Made by a program: the position numbers and the translations under genes. This document shows positions 26,481 to 36,457 of a DNA stretch of 64,000 nucleotides, piece by piece. How positions within the stretch are numbered: the first letter of the stretch is position 1; the number at the start of each line of letters is the position of its first letter. This DNA comes from Tenacibaculum sp. SG-28. Lineage in GTDB: Bacteria > Bacteroidota > Bacteroidia > Flavobacteriales > Flavobacteriaceae. Under the pieces are notes generated by a model, which ran no database searches, was not told the origin of the DNA, and saw only the letters and a list, made by a program, of their open reading frames with translations. Where the stretch lies: assembly GCF_002954385.1 (NCBI RefSeq), contig NZ_MQVY01000002.1, forward strand, positions 291,690 to 355,689. Reading direction: 5' to 3'.

Positions 26481-28337
26481 TTATTCAACAGTTACAGATT
26501 TAGCTAAATTTCTTGGTTGGTCTACATTTTTACCAAGCATCACTGCAATGTGATACGATAAAAGTTGTAATGGAATTGTTGTTAATAAAGGTGTAAAAGC
26601 TTCGTCAGTATCTGGTATTTCTATAACGTGATCGGCAATTTCTCTAACCGTTACATCTCCTTCTGTTACGATAGCAACAATCTTACCACTTCTCGATTTT
26701 ATTTCTTGAATATTACTAACTACTTTTTCATAGTGCCCTTTACTTGTTGCAATAACAAAAACAGGCATATTTTCGTCAATTAAAGCAATAGGGCCATGCT
26801 TCATCTCTGCAGCAGGATAACCCTCTGCGTGGATGTAAGAAATCTCTTTTAATTTCAGTGCTCCTTCCAAAGCAACCGGGAAATTAAATCCCCTACCCAA
26901 ATACAAACAATTTGTAGCTTCTTTATATACATCAGCGATATCACGTACCAGAGGGTCTATAGCCAATAACTTCTCCACCTGATTCGGAATCTGTTGTAAG
27001 GCTTGTAAGTACCCGTTGATTGTGGAAGTAGATAAGGTTCCTTTTGCTTGTGCTAATTTTAATGTAATTAAAGAAAGAACTGTTATTTGCGTTGTAAATG
27101 CTTTTGTTGAAGCAACTCCAATTTCTGGTCCTGCGTGGGTATATGCTCCCGCGTGGGTCTCTCTCGAGATCGAAGAACCAACGACATTACAAACACCAAA
27201 AACAAATGCTCCTTTAGACTTTGCTAATTTAATAGCAGCAAGCGTATCTGCAGTTTCGCCCGATTGTGAAATCGCAATAACAACATCTTTCGAGGTGATT
27301 ATAGGGTTTCGATACCTAAATTCAGAGGCGTATTCTACCTCGACAGGGATTCTTGCCATGTCTTCGAAAAGATACTCTCCAACCAATCCTGCATGCCATG
27401 ATGTCCCGCAGGCTACAATAATTATTCGGTCTGCATTTAAAAACTTAGATAAATTATCATCAACCCCTGCCATACGAATTACTCCTTCGTTAGCTAGCAT
27501 TCTACCTCTATACGTATCGACAATCGCTTTAGGCTGCTCGTGTATTTCCTTCAGCATAAAGTGGTCGTAACCTCCTTTTTCTATTTGCTCTAAATTTAAT
27601 TGAAGTTCTTGAATAGTGGCATCAATTTCCTTATCATTATCAATTTTTCGAACTTTTATACCCTTATCTTTTTTTATAATAGCAAGTTCTCCATCTTCTA
27701 AATAAATTGCATTTTTAGTATACTCTATAAATGGAGACGCATCAGACGCTACAAAAAACTCCTCGTTCTTATCGCCAACTCCAATCGCTATTGGACTTCC
27801 TAATTTAGCAACGACCAATTCGTTTGGTTTTGTCTTGTCAAAAACGGCAATTGCGTAAGCTCCAATAACATTAGTAAGCGCTAATTGTACAGCCTTACCT
27901 AACTTACAGCCCTCTGTTTTCTTAACTTCCTCTATTAAATTAATTAATACCTCAGTATCGGTATCACTGTGAAAAGTATATCCTCGAGCAACTAATTCTT
28001 TCTTGAGAGTATCGTAATTTTCGATTATACCATTATGAACGATAACTAAATCTCCAGACTGCGAAAAATGTGGATGGGAATTTACATCGTTTGGCACACC
28101 ATGGGTAGCCCATCTGGTGTGACCTATTCCTATTTTCCCTTCCTTTTTTGCTCCATCACTAGAAACAATAGCCTCAAGATCAAATACTTTACCTTTGGTT
28201 TTAGACAATTGTATTTGCTCTCCGTCATAAACCATGATACCAGCACTATCATATCCTCGATATTCTAGTCGTTTTAAACCATTAATAACAATAGGATAAG
28301 CATCTCTGTACCCTATATACCCCGTTATTCCACACAT
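26481..28337 (-). CDS. glmS: Glutamine-fructose-6-phosphate aminotransferase (isomerizing)
   Basis: GlmS makes glucosamine-6-phosphate from fructose-6-phosphate and glutamine, the first step to UDP-GlcNAc. The 618-residue protein starts with the nucleophilic Cys2 (MCGITGYIGYRDA). It has the glutaminase domain (RLEYRGYDSAG, HTRWATHG, HNGIIENY) and two SIS isomerase domains (ACGTSWHAG, SQSGETADTLAA, ASTKAFTTQ, HGPIALI). It ends in the classical AKSVTVE. It is the last gene of an operon with the DUF4270 lipoprotein and starch-synthase-like genes, 18 bases after the former. Confidence 0.97.
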   Translation of the reverse strand: MCGITGYIGYRDAYPIVINGLKRLEYRGYDSAGIMVYDGEQIQLSKTKGKVFDLEAIVSSDGAKKEGKIGIGHTRWATHGVPNDVNSHPHFSQSGDLVIVHNGIIENYDTLKKELVARGYTFHSDTDTEVLINLIEEVKKTEGCKLGKAVQLALTNVIGAYAIAVFDKTKPNELVVAKLGSPIAIGVGDKNEEFFVASDASPFIEYTKNAIYLEDGELAIIKKDKGIKVRKIDNDKEIDATIQELQLNLEQIEKGGYDHFMLKEIHEQPKAIVDTYRGRMLANEGVIRMAGVDDNLSKFLNADRIIIVACGTSWHAGLVGEYLFEDMARIPVEVEYASEFRYRNPIITSKDVVIAISQSGETADTLAAIKLAKSKGAFVFGVCNVVGSSISRETHAGAYTHAGPEIGVASTKAFTTQITVLSLITLKLAQAKGTLSTSTINGYLQALQQIPNQVEKLLAIDPLVRDIADVYKEATNCLYLGRGFNFPVALEGALKLKEISYIHAEGYPAAEMKHGPIALIDENMPVFVIATSKGHYEKVVSNIQEIKSRSGKIVAIVTEGDVTVREIADHVIEIPDTDEAFTPLLTTIPLQLLSYHIAVMLGKNVDQPRNLAKSVTVE

Positions 28338-28355
28338 AATAATTTTTTGTTTTTT

Positions 28356-30014
28356 CTATTTTCTCTCTGAATATGTTAAGCGTAACACCGCTCTTTTGGT
28401 TCCATGAGACTGTTCGTCGTTATTTAACAAAGTAACCCCTCTAGGATTCCAATTATAGGTTGATACATTAATATTTAAAACCCCATTCGTTGTTGGATCA
28501 TCTGTGGGATTGTAAACTTTTAAAATTAAGGGATTATTATCTGATGAATTACCGTTTATCACATTCGCTATATGGTCCGTAATTCTAAACGAATAATTCT
28601 CAGGATTATCTTGTTCATCCAACAACAAATTACCTCCGTAATAATCTGGTTCTCTGTAAGTATCTGAAAGTTGGATTGGGCTATCTTCTGCATCAGTTGT
28701 GTAAAGCAATAAATTTTGTGGCAAAATATACGAATTTGGGTTAACTGTTTGATTAACATAAAAGTTCAACATTGCATCATTAACCAACAAACCGAGGTTA
28801 TTATTTGTTTCATCCTTAATAGAAGCTAACTCTTGTAGATCCAAATAACCGTCTTGGTTAGAATCTTTGTCTTGATGAATTAAAATAGGGTTTTCTGAAT
28901 CTTCTTGTTTAATCTTTTCTAGACTAACGCCTTTAATTTTTATAGAAGCCATAGTACCTGCAGTTCCTTGTATTAGAAAATTATTATCTGGAGGAGGAGT
29001 AGTAGCAGGGGACATCGCATAAATACTATTTTTCACACCTGCTAAGGGAAAAGAATATTTTGAAGGTACCGTGTCTTTGTGCGTTAAAACGTCTTCTCCC
29101 TCTTTTATTTCTTGTCTTGTTATGGTGTAATAAAAATCAACACTTGCTTGACCTAATAGGGTTAAAGGGACCATGGAACCATCTTCCCCTTGCGCCTTTA
29201 CTATAATACCTCTAAAATAATCCTTAAAAAGTTCCTCTGATGAAAATTCAGTGTCATAGAATTTATCCCAAAACAATTCTTTCATTGTTTCTATTTGCAA
29301 AGGAATAGCTAAAAACGGACCCGTAACAGGTTCTAATTTTTCTTCTGTTTTAAAAGTTGAACCGTTTGCATGATGCCTCGTTACAACAAGCATTGTATCT
29401 ACTGCCCTTGGTTCTAAAAAAACTTCTTCACTTAAAATGTTTCCTTGCAAATAATTGTAGTTGGAGGGAAAAGAATTACTTTGTGATGGATCGTTTGGAT
29501 CTAGACTATTTAAAAATGTTTCACTTTGATATACCGTTAAATTAACAGGTTTTAAAGTATCACCCAAAATAGAATCCAATTTAAATTTTGGTTGCCTATC
29601 ATCATAAAAACCAATATTGGTTGCAGTATATGGTAGTTTTAAAATAACTTGATCTAGAATAAATGTTGAATCAATTTTTAGGCTTTGAACTGTTTCATTT
29701 TCAGCAGGAGAAACATCTTTCGTTTTTAGGTTACTTGCAAGACCTAATTGGGAAATGAATGATCCTTCAATTTTTTTGTAATCGCCACTATTATACACAC
29801 CAAGCCAGTATTCTGAAATCGTAGTACCTATATTATCTGCTCGTACGCTTTCTAAATCAACCTCTTCAATCTCAATTTCTAAATCTATTTGATTAGTTAA
29901 AAATTTATTATTGTCAACAATATTAGTTGCTATATCACTAAAATCTTCTTCACACGAAATTAAGGTAGTCAAACATAAAATGCTTAGACTAAGAACACCT
30001 ATCTTCTTCATCAT
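28356..30014 (-). CDS. DUF4270 lipoprotein
   Basis: This 552-residue lipoprotein has a signal ending in the lipobox LISC, so it should be anchored in a membrane after export. The mature part matches the DUF4270 family common in Flavobacteriia between the starch-synthase-like gene and glmS: GSFISQLGLASNLKTKDV, LKLPYTA, ILVYTTD-like strands and the ending HGTKRAVLRLTYSERK. It is beta-rich. The family function is unknown; the conserved neighbourhood with glmS suggests a link to envelope or amino-sugar metabolism, which is inference. Confidence 0.85.
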   Translation of the reverse strand: MMKKIGVLSLSILCLTTLISCEEDFSDIATNIVDNNKFLTNQIDLEIEIEEVDLESVRADNIGTTISEYWLGVYNSGDYKKIEGSFISQLGLASNLKTKDVSPAENETVQSLKIDSTFILDQVILKLPYTATNIGFYDDRQPKFKLDSILGDTLKPVNLTVYQSETFLNSLDPNDPSQSNSFPSNYNYLQGNILSEEVFLEPRAVDTMLVVTRHHANGSTFKTEEKLEPVTGPFLAIPLQIETMKELFWDKFYDTEFSSEELFKDYFRGIIVKAQGEDGSMVPLTLLGQASVDFYYTITRQEIKEGEDVLTHKDTVPSKYSFPLAGVKNSIYAMSPATTPPPDNNFLIQGTAGTMASIKIKGVSLEKIKQEDSENPILIHQDKDSNQDGYLDLQELASIKDETNNNLGLLVNDAMLNFYVNQTVNPNSYILPQNLLLYTTDAEDSPIQLSDTYREPDYYGGNLLLDEQDNPENYSFRITDHIANVINGNSSDNNPLILKVYNPTDDPTTNGVLNINVSTYNWNPRGVTLLNNDEQSHGTKRAVLRLTYSERK

Positions 30015-30019
30015 TGTTT

Positions 30020-30838
30020 TTATTCGCTTAATTCTAAAACATTTTCTTTATAAAATTCCAAATAGGCTTCTGTCAAGTTTTCTTCCGACTGAAACTCTAA
30101 TACTTTAGTGTCTCCATTAGAAATATAAGATTCTATTTCTTTGGGTAAAACAGCGCTTCCCTTTACAATAGCATCAGAGTTATCAATGGCACTTTTAAGA
30201 ATGTTAATATAGTTTGGTGTTTCAAATGTAGCAGCTTCTTTTTCACTGATTTTATCAAAACGAACTTTTGTAGCAAGTTCTTGGTTGAGTTCTCCATCAA
30301 ATCCATTATTGTATAGTGAAGTAACAATTTTACTTTCTGTAAACAATGGTTCTTCTTTGTAGAATTCTCTCAGGTAAAGAGGCAATAAAGACGCTAACCA
30401 TCCGTGAACGTGAATAATATCTGGAGCCCAATTTAATTTTTTAACTGTTTCGACAACTCCTTTCGCAAAGAAAATCATGCGCTCGTCGTTATCGTTAAAA
30501 AGGGTATCGTCTTCATCGGAATACACTGCTTTACGTTTAAAATACTCATCATTATCAATAAAGTAAACTTGCATTCTCTCTTTTGGAATGGATGCCACTT
30601 TAATAATTAAAGGCATATCCATATCATTGATAATAAGATTCATACCAGACAAGCGAATAACCTCATGTAATTGATGTCTACGCTCATTAATCACACCAAA
30701 ACGAGGCATAAAAATACGGGTTTGAACTCCTTTTGAATGCGCTTGTTTTGCAACATTAAATGCTGTTGACGATAATTCTGTTTCTGGTAAATAAGGGGTT
30801 ACCTCTGAGGAAACATATAATATTCTCTTATCCTTCAT
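30020..30838 (-). CDS. Short glycogen/starch-synthase-like protein (N-terminal GT5 domain only)
   Basis: This protein of about 272 residues matches the N-terminal catalytic Rossmann domain of GT5 glycogen synthases: KRILYVSSEVTPYLPETELS, FNVAKQAHSKGVQTRIFMPRFG, DNDERMIFFAKGVVE and PDIIHVHGWLASLLPLYLR. The second Rossmann domain that binds the nucleotide sugar is missing, so ordinary glycogen synthase activity is doubtful. In Flavobacteriia this short form is commonly found in this position before DUF4270 and glmS. I start at the ATG at 30838; the alternative TTG at 30868 lies in the promoter box. It is the first gene of the operon. Confidence 0.85.
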   Translation of the reverse strand: MKDKRILYVSSEVTPYLPETELSSTAFNVAKQAHSKGVQTRIFMPRFGVINERRHQLHEVIRLSGMNLIINDMDMPLIIKVASIPKERMQVYFIDNDEYFKRKAVYSDEDDTLFNDNDERMIFFAKGVVETVKKLNWAPDIIHVHGWLASLLPLYLREFYKEEPLFTESKIVTSLYNNGFDGELNQELATKVRFDKISEKEAATFETPNYINILKSAIDNSDAIVKGSAVLPKEIESYISNGDTKVLEFQSEENLTEAYLEFYKENVLELSE

Positions 30839-30865
30839 TGAATCGAACTCTTTTATATAAAGTTG

Positions 30866-30873
30866 CAAAAGTA
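30866..30873 (-). promoter_or_regulatory. -7 promoter box of the starch-synthase-like/DUF4270/glmS operon
   Basis: The minus strand reads TACTTTTG, matching TAnnTTTG. It overlaps the long alternative start of the first gene and so supports the start at 30838. Confidence 0.55.
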
Positions 30874-30905
30874 CGAATTTTTATGCTAAAATGATGTTAA
30901 ATTGC

Positions 30906-30913
30906 TAATTTTG
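30906..30913 (+). promoter_or_regulatory. -7 promoter box of panC
   Basis: TAATTTTG matches TAnnTTTG and ends 21 bases before the panC ATG at 30935, in the divergent region shared with the operon on the other strand. Confidence 0.55.
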
Positions 30914-30934
30914 CTCGTTTTCAATTCGAATGTG

Positions 30935-31780
30935 ATGGATATTTTTAAAACAAAAACTGCTTTACGAGCTACTTTAACAAAATATAAAAAAGAGCATAAA
31001 ACTATTGGTTTTGTGCCTACGATGGGGGCCCTTCATGATGGCCACCTATCCCTTGTTAGAAAATCAAAAGAAGAAAATGACATAACTGTGGTTAGTATAT
31101 TTGTAAATCCTACGCAATTTGACAATAAAAAAGATTTAGAAAAATATCCAAAAACCTTTAATAAAGATTGCAATCTTCTCGAAAGTGTAGGTTGTGACAT
31201 TCTGTATTACCCAACTACTCAAGACATTTATGAAGGTGAATTGGCGGCGGAAAAATTCAGTTTTAATGGTTTAGAATTTCAAATGGAGGGTAAGCATAGA
31301 GAAGGACATTTTGATGGTGTTGGAACCATCGTGAAAAAATTGTTTAAAATAACCGAACCAAACAAGGCGTATTTCGGAAGAAAAAGATTTCAGCAATTGC
31401 AAATAGTAAAACAACTCGTAAACCAAGAAAAAATCCCTGTGACCATTAAAGGACAGCCTATTTTAAGGGAGAAAGATGGTTTGGCTATGAGCTCAAGAAA
31501 TGCTCGTTTAACTAGAGAACACCGAGAAATTGCGCCTTTGATATACAAAACTTTACAAGAGGTACAACAACGATTCCCTTACGAAACCATTCAAAATCTA
31601 AACCAATGGGTGCAGGAAGTTTTCGAAAAAGAACCATTATTGCAGTTGGAGTATTTTTGTATTGCGGATACAAGTAATTTACAGACAGTGCAAAAAAAAG
31701 AGCTCCATCAGAAGTACCGTGCTTTCATAGCAGTATTTGCGGGAGATATTCGACTGATAGACAATATTTCGCTTCAATAA
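30935..31780 (+). CDS. panC: Pantothenate synthetase
   Basis: PanC joins pantoate and beta-alanine using ATP to make pantothenate, the coenzyme A precursor. The 281-residue protein has the family motifs PTMGALHDGHLSLV (HIGH-type nucleotide-binding site), IFVNPTQF, FGRKRFQQLQIVKQL (equivalent to FGxKDxQQ), and AMSSRNARL. I choose the ATG at 30935, giving MDIFKTKTAL; a longer reading from 30902 would run through the -7 box. panD, which supplies beta-alanine, follows 48 bases later. Confidence 0.96.
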   Translation: MDIFKTKTALRATLTKYKKEHKTIGFVPTMGALHDGHLSLVRKSKEENDITVVSIFVNPTQFDNKKDLEKYPKTFNKDCNLLESVGCDILYYPTTQDIYEGELAAEKFSFNGLEFQMEGKHREGHFDGVGTIVKKLFKITEPNKAYFGRKRFQQLQIVKQLVNQEKIPVTIKGQPILREKDGLAMSSRNARLTREHREIAPLIYKTLQEVQQRFPYETIQNLNQWVQEVFEKEPLLQLEYFCIADTSNLQTVQKKELHQKYRAFIAVFAGDIRLIDNISLQ

Positions 31781-31816
31781 AATTTATAAAATAAAAGATT
31801 AATAGGTAAAAACATT

Positions 31817-31824
31817 TATTTTTG
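31817..31824 (+). promoter_or_regulatory. -7 promoter box just upstream of panD
   Basis: TATTTTTG matches TAnnTTTG and ends four bases before the panD ATG. If used, it would give a leaderless mRNA. Confidence 0.4.
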
Positions 31825-31828
31825 TAAT

Positions 31829-32179
31829 ATGTTAGTTCAAGTAGTAAAATCTAAAATCCACCGGGTAAAAGTTACTGGTGCGGATTTAAATTATATTGGA
31901 AGTATCACCATAGATGAAGATTTAATGGATGCAGCTGGTATTATTGAAGGAGAAAGAGTTCAAATAGTTAACAACAATAACGGGGAACGACTAGAAACAT
32001 ACGCCATACCTGGGCCAAGAGGGAGTGGAGAAATCACGCTTAACGGAGCTGCAGCTAGAAGAGTGCAGCGCGGTGATGTATTGATACTTATTGTTTACGC
32101 GTTTATGGAACTAGAGGAAGCAAAAAATTTTAAGCCAAAACTCGTTTTTCCTAACGAGTCCGATAATACATTAGGTTAA
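31829..32179 (+). CDS. panD: Aspartate 1-decarboxylase
   Basis: PanD decarboxylates aspartate to beta-alanine using a pyruvoyl group formed by self-cleavage. The 116-residue pro-enzyme has the cleavage site at Gly24-Ser25 in NYIGSITID. It also has the Lys9-containing start ([16 protein letters not shown]), [22 protein letters not shown] with the conserved Tyr and Arg, and GDVLILIVY. It sits between panC and a flippase-like gene. Confidence 0.97.
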   Translation: MLVQVVKSKIHRVKVTGADLNYIGSITIDEDLMDAAGIIEGERVQIVNNNNGERLETYAIPGPRGSGEITLNGAAARRVQRGDVLILIVYAFMELEEAKNFKPKLVFPNESDNTLG

Positions 32180-32181
32180 CA

Positions 32182-33126
32182 TTGGATGTGAAAAAGATTT
32201 TAAAAATTGCGATTCCCCTAGGATTAGGTGGTTTTTTGGTTTGGTACTCCTTTACTATCGTTCCTCCTAAGGAGCTATTGGAGTATTTTAAAGGTGCTAA
32301 CTATTCTTGGGTATTTTTGGGGTTATTCTTCGGATTATTAAGCCATCTATCCAGAGCTTATCGATGGAAATACCTCCTCGAACCAATGGGCTACAAACCC
32401 GATTTTTTAAACAGTGTTATGGCTGTTTTAGTTGCCTACCTAGTTAATATTTTTATCCCGAGAGGAGGGGAAGTATCCAGAGCTGCGGTAATGGCCAACT
32501 ATGAAAAAATACCATTTGAAAAAGGTTTTGGCACTATCGTAGCAGAACGAATTGCAGATTTAGTAATGATGCTAATCGTTATTTTAATTACTCTTTTTTT
32601 TCAATTTGACTTTATTTACAATCTAGTAGTAGAAAATTTCGATCCTGTTAAAATATTCTTAGCGATTACCGCTTTAACAATAGGGATATTCTTGTTTAAA
32701 AGGTATCTAAAAAATGCAACTACAGGCATAGGTTTTAAATTAAAAAATTTCTTGCTCAGTCTATCGGAGGGAGTAACGAGTATTTTCAAGATGAAAAACA
32801 AATGGCCCTTTATTTTACACACTATTTTTATTTGGGTAATGTACGTAGCAATGTTTTGGGCAACGGTTCCAGCTATTGAGGGCTTAACAGTTCCATTTGG
32901 AGGAGTTTTAGTTGGCTTTCTTGCCGGTGGTTTTGCCATTGCAGCTACCAATGGAGGATTAGGAGCATACCCAGCTGCCGTAGGAGCAGCTTTAACACTT
33001 TTTGGAATCGCCAGCAAAACCGCTGTTGCCTTTGGAAGCGTTATGTGGGCTGCACAAACGGCAATGATTATTATTTTTGGAGGATTGGCGTTTTTACTCT
33101 TGCCTGTCTACAATAAAAATAAATAG
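32182..33126 (+). CDS. Lysylphosphatidylglycerol-synthase/UPF0104-type membrane protein (flippase-like domain)
   Basis: This 314-residue integral membrane protein has about seven to eight hydrophobic helices. The family motifs are present: LSRAYRWKYLLEPMGY near residue 60, VAYLVNIFIPRGGEVSRAAVMANYE near 95 and, near 235-270, FLAGGFAIAATNGGLGAYPAAVG. The family includes the flippase domain of MprF and other putative lipid transporters, but lipid and direction are not predictable. The start is a non-ATG codon (TTG at 32182 or GTG at 32188), three or nine bases after panD, so it is co-transcribed with panD and followed by radA. Confidence 0.85.
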   Translation: MDVKKILKIAIPLGLGGFLVWYSFTIVPPKELLEYFKGANYSWVFLGLFFGLLSHLSRAYRWKYLLEPMGYKPDFLNSVMAVLVAYLVNIFIPRGGEVSRAAVMANYEKIPFEKGFGTIVAERIADLVMMLIVILITLFFQFDFIYNLVVENFDPVKIFLAITALTIGIFLFKRYLKNATTGIGFKLKNFLLSLSEGVTSIFKMKNKWPFILHTIFIWVMYVAMFWATVPAIEGLTVPFGGVLVGFLAGGFAIAATNGGLGAYPAAVGAALTLFGIASKTAVAFGSVMWAAQTAMIIIFGGLAFLLLPVYNKNK

Positions 33127-33161
33127 TTTTCTTTTCTTTGTAAGTAAATCCGATGCTTTCT

Positions 33162-34525
33162 ATGGCTAAAATAAAAACTACTTTTTTTGTCAAAATTGCG
33201 GTACACAACATGCAAAATGGACAGGGCAATGTTCTGTTTGTAAGGAATGGAATACCATTGTAGAGGAAGTAATTCAAAAAGAAGAAAAAAGGAATTGGAA
33301 AACCAAACCGCAAAAGCAAACACTTAGCTCCACTCCGTTGCGAATTGCAGACATAACTTTAAATGCTGAAGAACGAATCCCAACTACCAATAAAGAACTG
33401 GATACTGTTTTGGGAGGTGGAATTGTAAAAGGAGCAGTTGTTTTACTCGGGGGAGAACCCGGAATAGGTAAATCTACGTTGCTTTTGCAAGTAGCGTTAA
33501 AAATAAGGCAAAAAGTACTTTATGTTTCTGGAGAGGAAAGTCAATCACAAATAAAAATGCGTGCAGAACGACTGGAGGAACTACATTCAAATTGTTTGAT
33601 TTTAACGGAGACAAATACGCAAAAAATATTTAAAACTATTGAAGAAATTCAACCAGAAATTTTAGTAATAGACTCTATTCAAACTTTGCATACTAATGCC
33701 ATTGAAGCATCTCCTGGTAGCATATCACAAATTCGAGAAACCTCAGCAGAATTAATCAAATTTGCCAAAGAAACAGCCACTCCAGTATTATTGATAGGAC
33801 ACATAAATAAGGAAGGACATATTGCAGGACCAAAGATTTTAGAACATATGGTAGATGTTGTTTTACAATTTGAAGGTGACAGAAACCATACCTACCGTAT
33901 ATTACGATCGCAAAAAAATAGATTTGGGTCTACTGCAGAATTAGGAATCTACGAAATGTTGTCGAATGGATTACGGGAAGTCGCAAACCCTTCAGAACTA
34001 TTAATTTCAAAGAAAGATGCAGATTTGAGTGGAACTGCAATTGCATCTACTTTGGAAGGAATACGACCTCTGATGATTGAAATCCAAGCTTTAGTAAGCA
34101 CAGCAGTATACGGAACCCCACAAAGAACAACTACCGGCTATAACTTAAAAAGGCTTCATATGATTCTGGCAGTGCTTGAGAAAAGAGCTGGTTTCAAATT
34201 AGGCGCAAAAGATGTTTTTTTAAATGTCACTGGTGGAATCCATGTAGACGATCCTGCAATAGATTTAGCTGTCGTTGCTGCTATCTTATCCTCTAACCAA
34301 GATTTACCAATTAACCCAAATGTTTGTTTTGCAGCAGAAGTAGGTTTGGCAGGGGAAATAAGACCTGTTTCAAAAATCGACCAGCGTATCATAGAGGCAG
34401 AAAAACTCGGCTACAAAACTATGGTGACCTCTAAGTACAATAAAATATCCTCTCGAGAAACCAACATTAAAATTTTACTTGTAACTAAAATTGAAGAGGC
34501 TTTTGCCACACTTTTTGCCGAATAA
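33162..34525 (+). CDS. radA: DNA repair protein RadA/Sms (interrupted by one frameshift)
   Basis: RadA is a RecA-like, DnaB-like helicase that promotes branch migration in recombinational repair. The ATG at 33162 opens MAKIKTTFF, then the frame breaks at a run of seven T (33182-33188). An eighth T gives the expected zinc finger FCQNCGTQHAKWTGQCSVC and the frame that continues to 34525. The core contains Walker A GGEPGIGKSTLLLQ, VSGEES, the KNRFGS motif, and the Lon-like C-terminal domain (GGIHVDDPAIDLAVVAA, GEIRPV). The repaired length is about 455 residues, as expected. A reading starting at 33338 would lose the conserved zinc finger. Confidence 0.92.
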
Positions 34526-34546
34526 TTAGCTGGAAAAATACGAATT

Positions 34547-36322
34547 TTATTGGGTCAGTTCTATCAATGTAGCTCTGTAGGCCGATAACAACTTTGATTT
34601 GGATATAAATCCAACATACTTTTTATCTTCCACAACAGGTAAATTCCAAGCATCACTTTTCTTGAATTTTTTCATTACTGTTTCTGTAGTATCCTCACTA
34701 AAAATTACAGCTGGAGCCTGCTTCATCAAAACCTGAATGGTTAACGTGTCGTATAATTCTTGATCAAACATTAAAGGTCGGATATCATCTAGTAATACAA
34801 TACCTAAAAAATGCTCTTGATCGTCGATAACTGGAAAAATATTTCGAGAAGATTTAGCTACTGCAGATTTTAGCATTTCACCCAAGGTCATGTTTGGATG
34901 TATGGGCACAAAATTATTTTCAATTAATGTATCCATATGCAATAGTAGCATCACGTTTTTGTCTTTATCGTGTGTAATCAATTCTCCACGTTTTGCCAAT
35001 TCGTAAGTATAAATAGAATTGGACACGAAATACTTAGTTATGGCAAAAGAAATCGCAACAACTAACATTAAAGGAACAAATAATTCATATCCTCCAGTAA
35101 TTTCAGCTATTAAAAAAATTGCTGTTAATGGTGCGTGTAGCACCCCTGCCATAAGACCACTCATACCAATTAATGTAAAGTTGCTTTCAGAAACATTACC
35201 GCCAAAGGCATTGATAATTTTTGCAAAAACATTTCCAAGAGAACTGCCCATAACCAAAGTAGGAATAAAAATTCCACCGACACCACCTGCTGCAAAAGTA
35301 GTAGTCATGGCTATTGCTTTAAATATTGTGATGAGCAACAAAAACACAATCACCATCCAAATGTTATCTAAATTTATAGTATATGGTATCGCTTCAAGAA
35401 CCTTTACCGCATCGTCCTCTAACAAGTTATTAATAATGTCATAACCTTCACCGTATAGCGGTGGTAAAAAATACAACATCGTGCCAATTGCAATCGAACC
35501 TACTATCAACCTATAAAACTTGCTTTTAAACCGAGTAAAGAATCGTATAATTTTAAAATATATCTTAGAAAAATAAACGGAAGCTACCCCTGTACCGATT
35601 CCTAACAAAACATAATAGAATGTCTCGGTTATTACAAATTGATCTTTCAATTCAAATCCCAATAAGACATCTTGTCCTAAAAAAAAATACGAAGTAATTA
35701 CCGCAGATACAGAGGCCAAAAGTAAAGGAACTAAAGAAGCGAAAGCAAGGTCTAAACTAAAAATTTCAACGGCAAAAATAATGGCTGCAACCGGAGCCTT
35801 AAACATCGACGACATAGCTCCTGCAGTGGCACAGCCTATAAGAAGCATTCTTGTTTTAGTTGGCATTTTAAACAATTGAGAGATTGTAGACCCTAATGCA
35901 GTACCTGTACTCACAGCAGGTCCTTGTAACCCTGCTGAACCACCAAATCCTACTGTTATCGGAGCAGTAAGCAATGATGCATATATCTTATACTTTTCAA
36001 TGATTCCACTTCGCATAGCAATAGCATGTAATGTGGAAGGTATGCCATGGCCAATTTCTTTCTTGATTACTTTATTTCGGAGATAATACACTAAGAAAAG
36101 GCCTATGACAGGGAAAATAAAATACAAAGAATGGTGTATGTCTTTGATAAATTTACCCTCTAGTACAGACTGGAAGAAATAGGTTAGATTTTTTAGTAAA
36201 AGTGTTCCGATTCCGGCTAAGAAACCAACCAAAATACTTAAAAAGTACACAAATTGTCTTTCAGAAATTGCTTTGTATCTCCAAACAAGTAGATTTTTAA
36301 CTATTTTTTTTGTCTTTATCAT
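34547..36322 (-). CDS. ClC-family chloride channel/transporter with CBS domains, gating Glu replaced by Gln
   Basis: This 591-residue membrane protein has the ClC core (residues about 20-440) followed by two CBS domains (about 465-590). Selectivity-region motifs are GHGIPSTLHA (GSGIP-like) near residue 92 and GIFIPTLVMG near 355. In the GREGP-equivalent loop the sequence is GSAGLQGPAVSTG, so the external gating glutamate of canonical ClC proteins is a glutamine (codon CAA). In studied exchangers that change uncouples proton transport, suggesting passive chloride conductance, which is inference. The gene is convergent with radA and monocistronic. Confidence 0.9.
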   Translation of the reverse strand: MIKTKKIVKNLLVWRYKAISERQFVYFLSILVGFLAGIGTLLLKNLTYFFQSVLEGKFIKDIHHSLYFIFPVIGLFLVYYLRNKVIKKEIGHGIPSTLHAIAMRSGIIEKYKIYASLLTAPITVGFGGSAGLQGPAVSTGTALGSTISQLFKMPTKTRMLLIGCATAGAMSSMFKAPVAAIIFAVEIFSLDLAFASLVPLLLASVSAVITSYFFLGQDVLLGFELKDQFVITETFYYVLLGIGTGVASVYFSKIYFKIIRFFTRFKSKFYRLIVGSIAIGTMLYFLPPLYGEGYDIINNLLEDDAVKVLEAIPYTINLDNIWMVIVFLLLITIFKAIAMTTTFAAGGVGGIFIPTLVMGSSLGNVFAKIINAFGGNVSESNFTLIGMSGLMAGVLHAPLTAIFLIAEITGGYELFVPLMLVVAISFAITKYFVSNSIYTYELAKRGELITHDKDKNVMLLLHMDTLIENNFVPIHPNMTLGEMLKSAVAKSSRNIFPVIDDQEHFLGIVLLDDIRPLMFDQELYDTLTIQVLMKQAPAVIFSEDTTETVMKKFKKSDAWNLPVVEDKKYVGFISKSKLLSAYRATLIELTQ

Positions 36323-36457
36323 CGAGTTACAAATACATTACTATTCTTGCCTTAAAAAATATACAAAGAATAAATGTAAGTAATACTATCCAAAATACAG
36401 AGCAAATCGGATTTATTTCAAAAAAATAGAAGGTGTTTTTAGAAAAATTAAAGTGGT

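Noticed and set aside
33338-34525. radA starting at 33338 without a zinc finger
   Set aside because: The missing CxxC...CxxC finger is encoded intact directly upstream in another frame, one T away.
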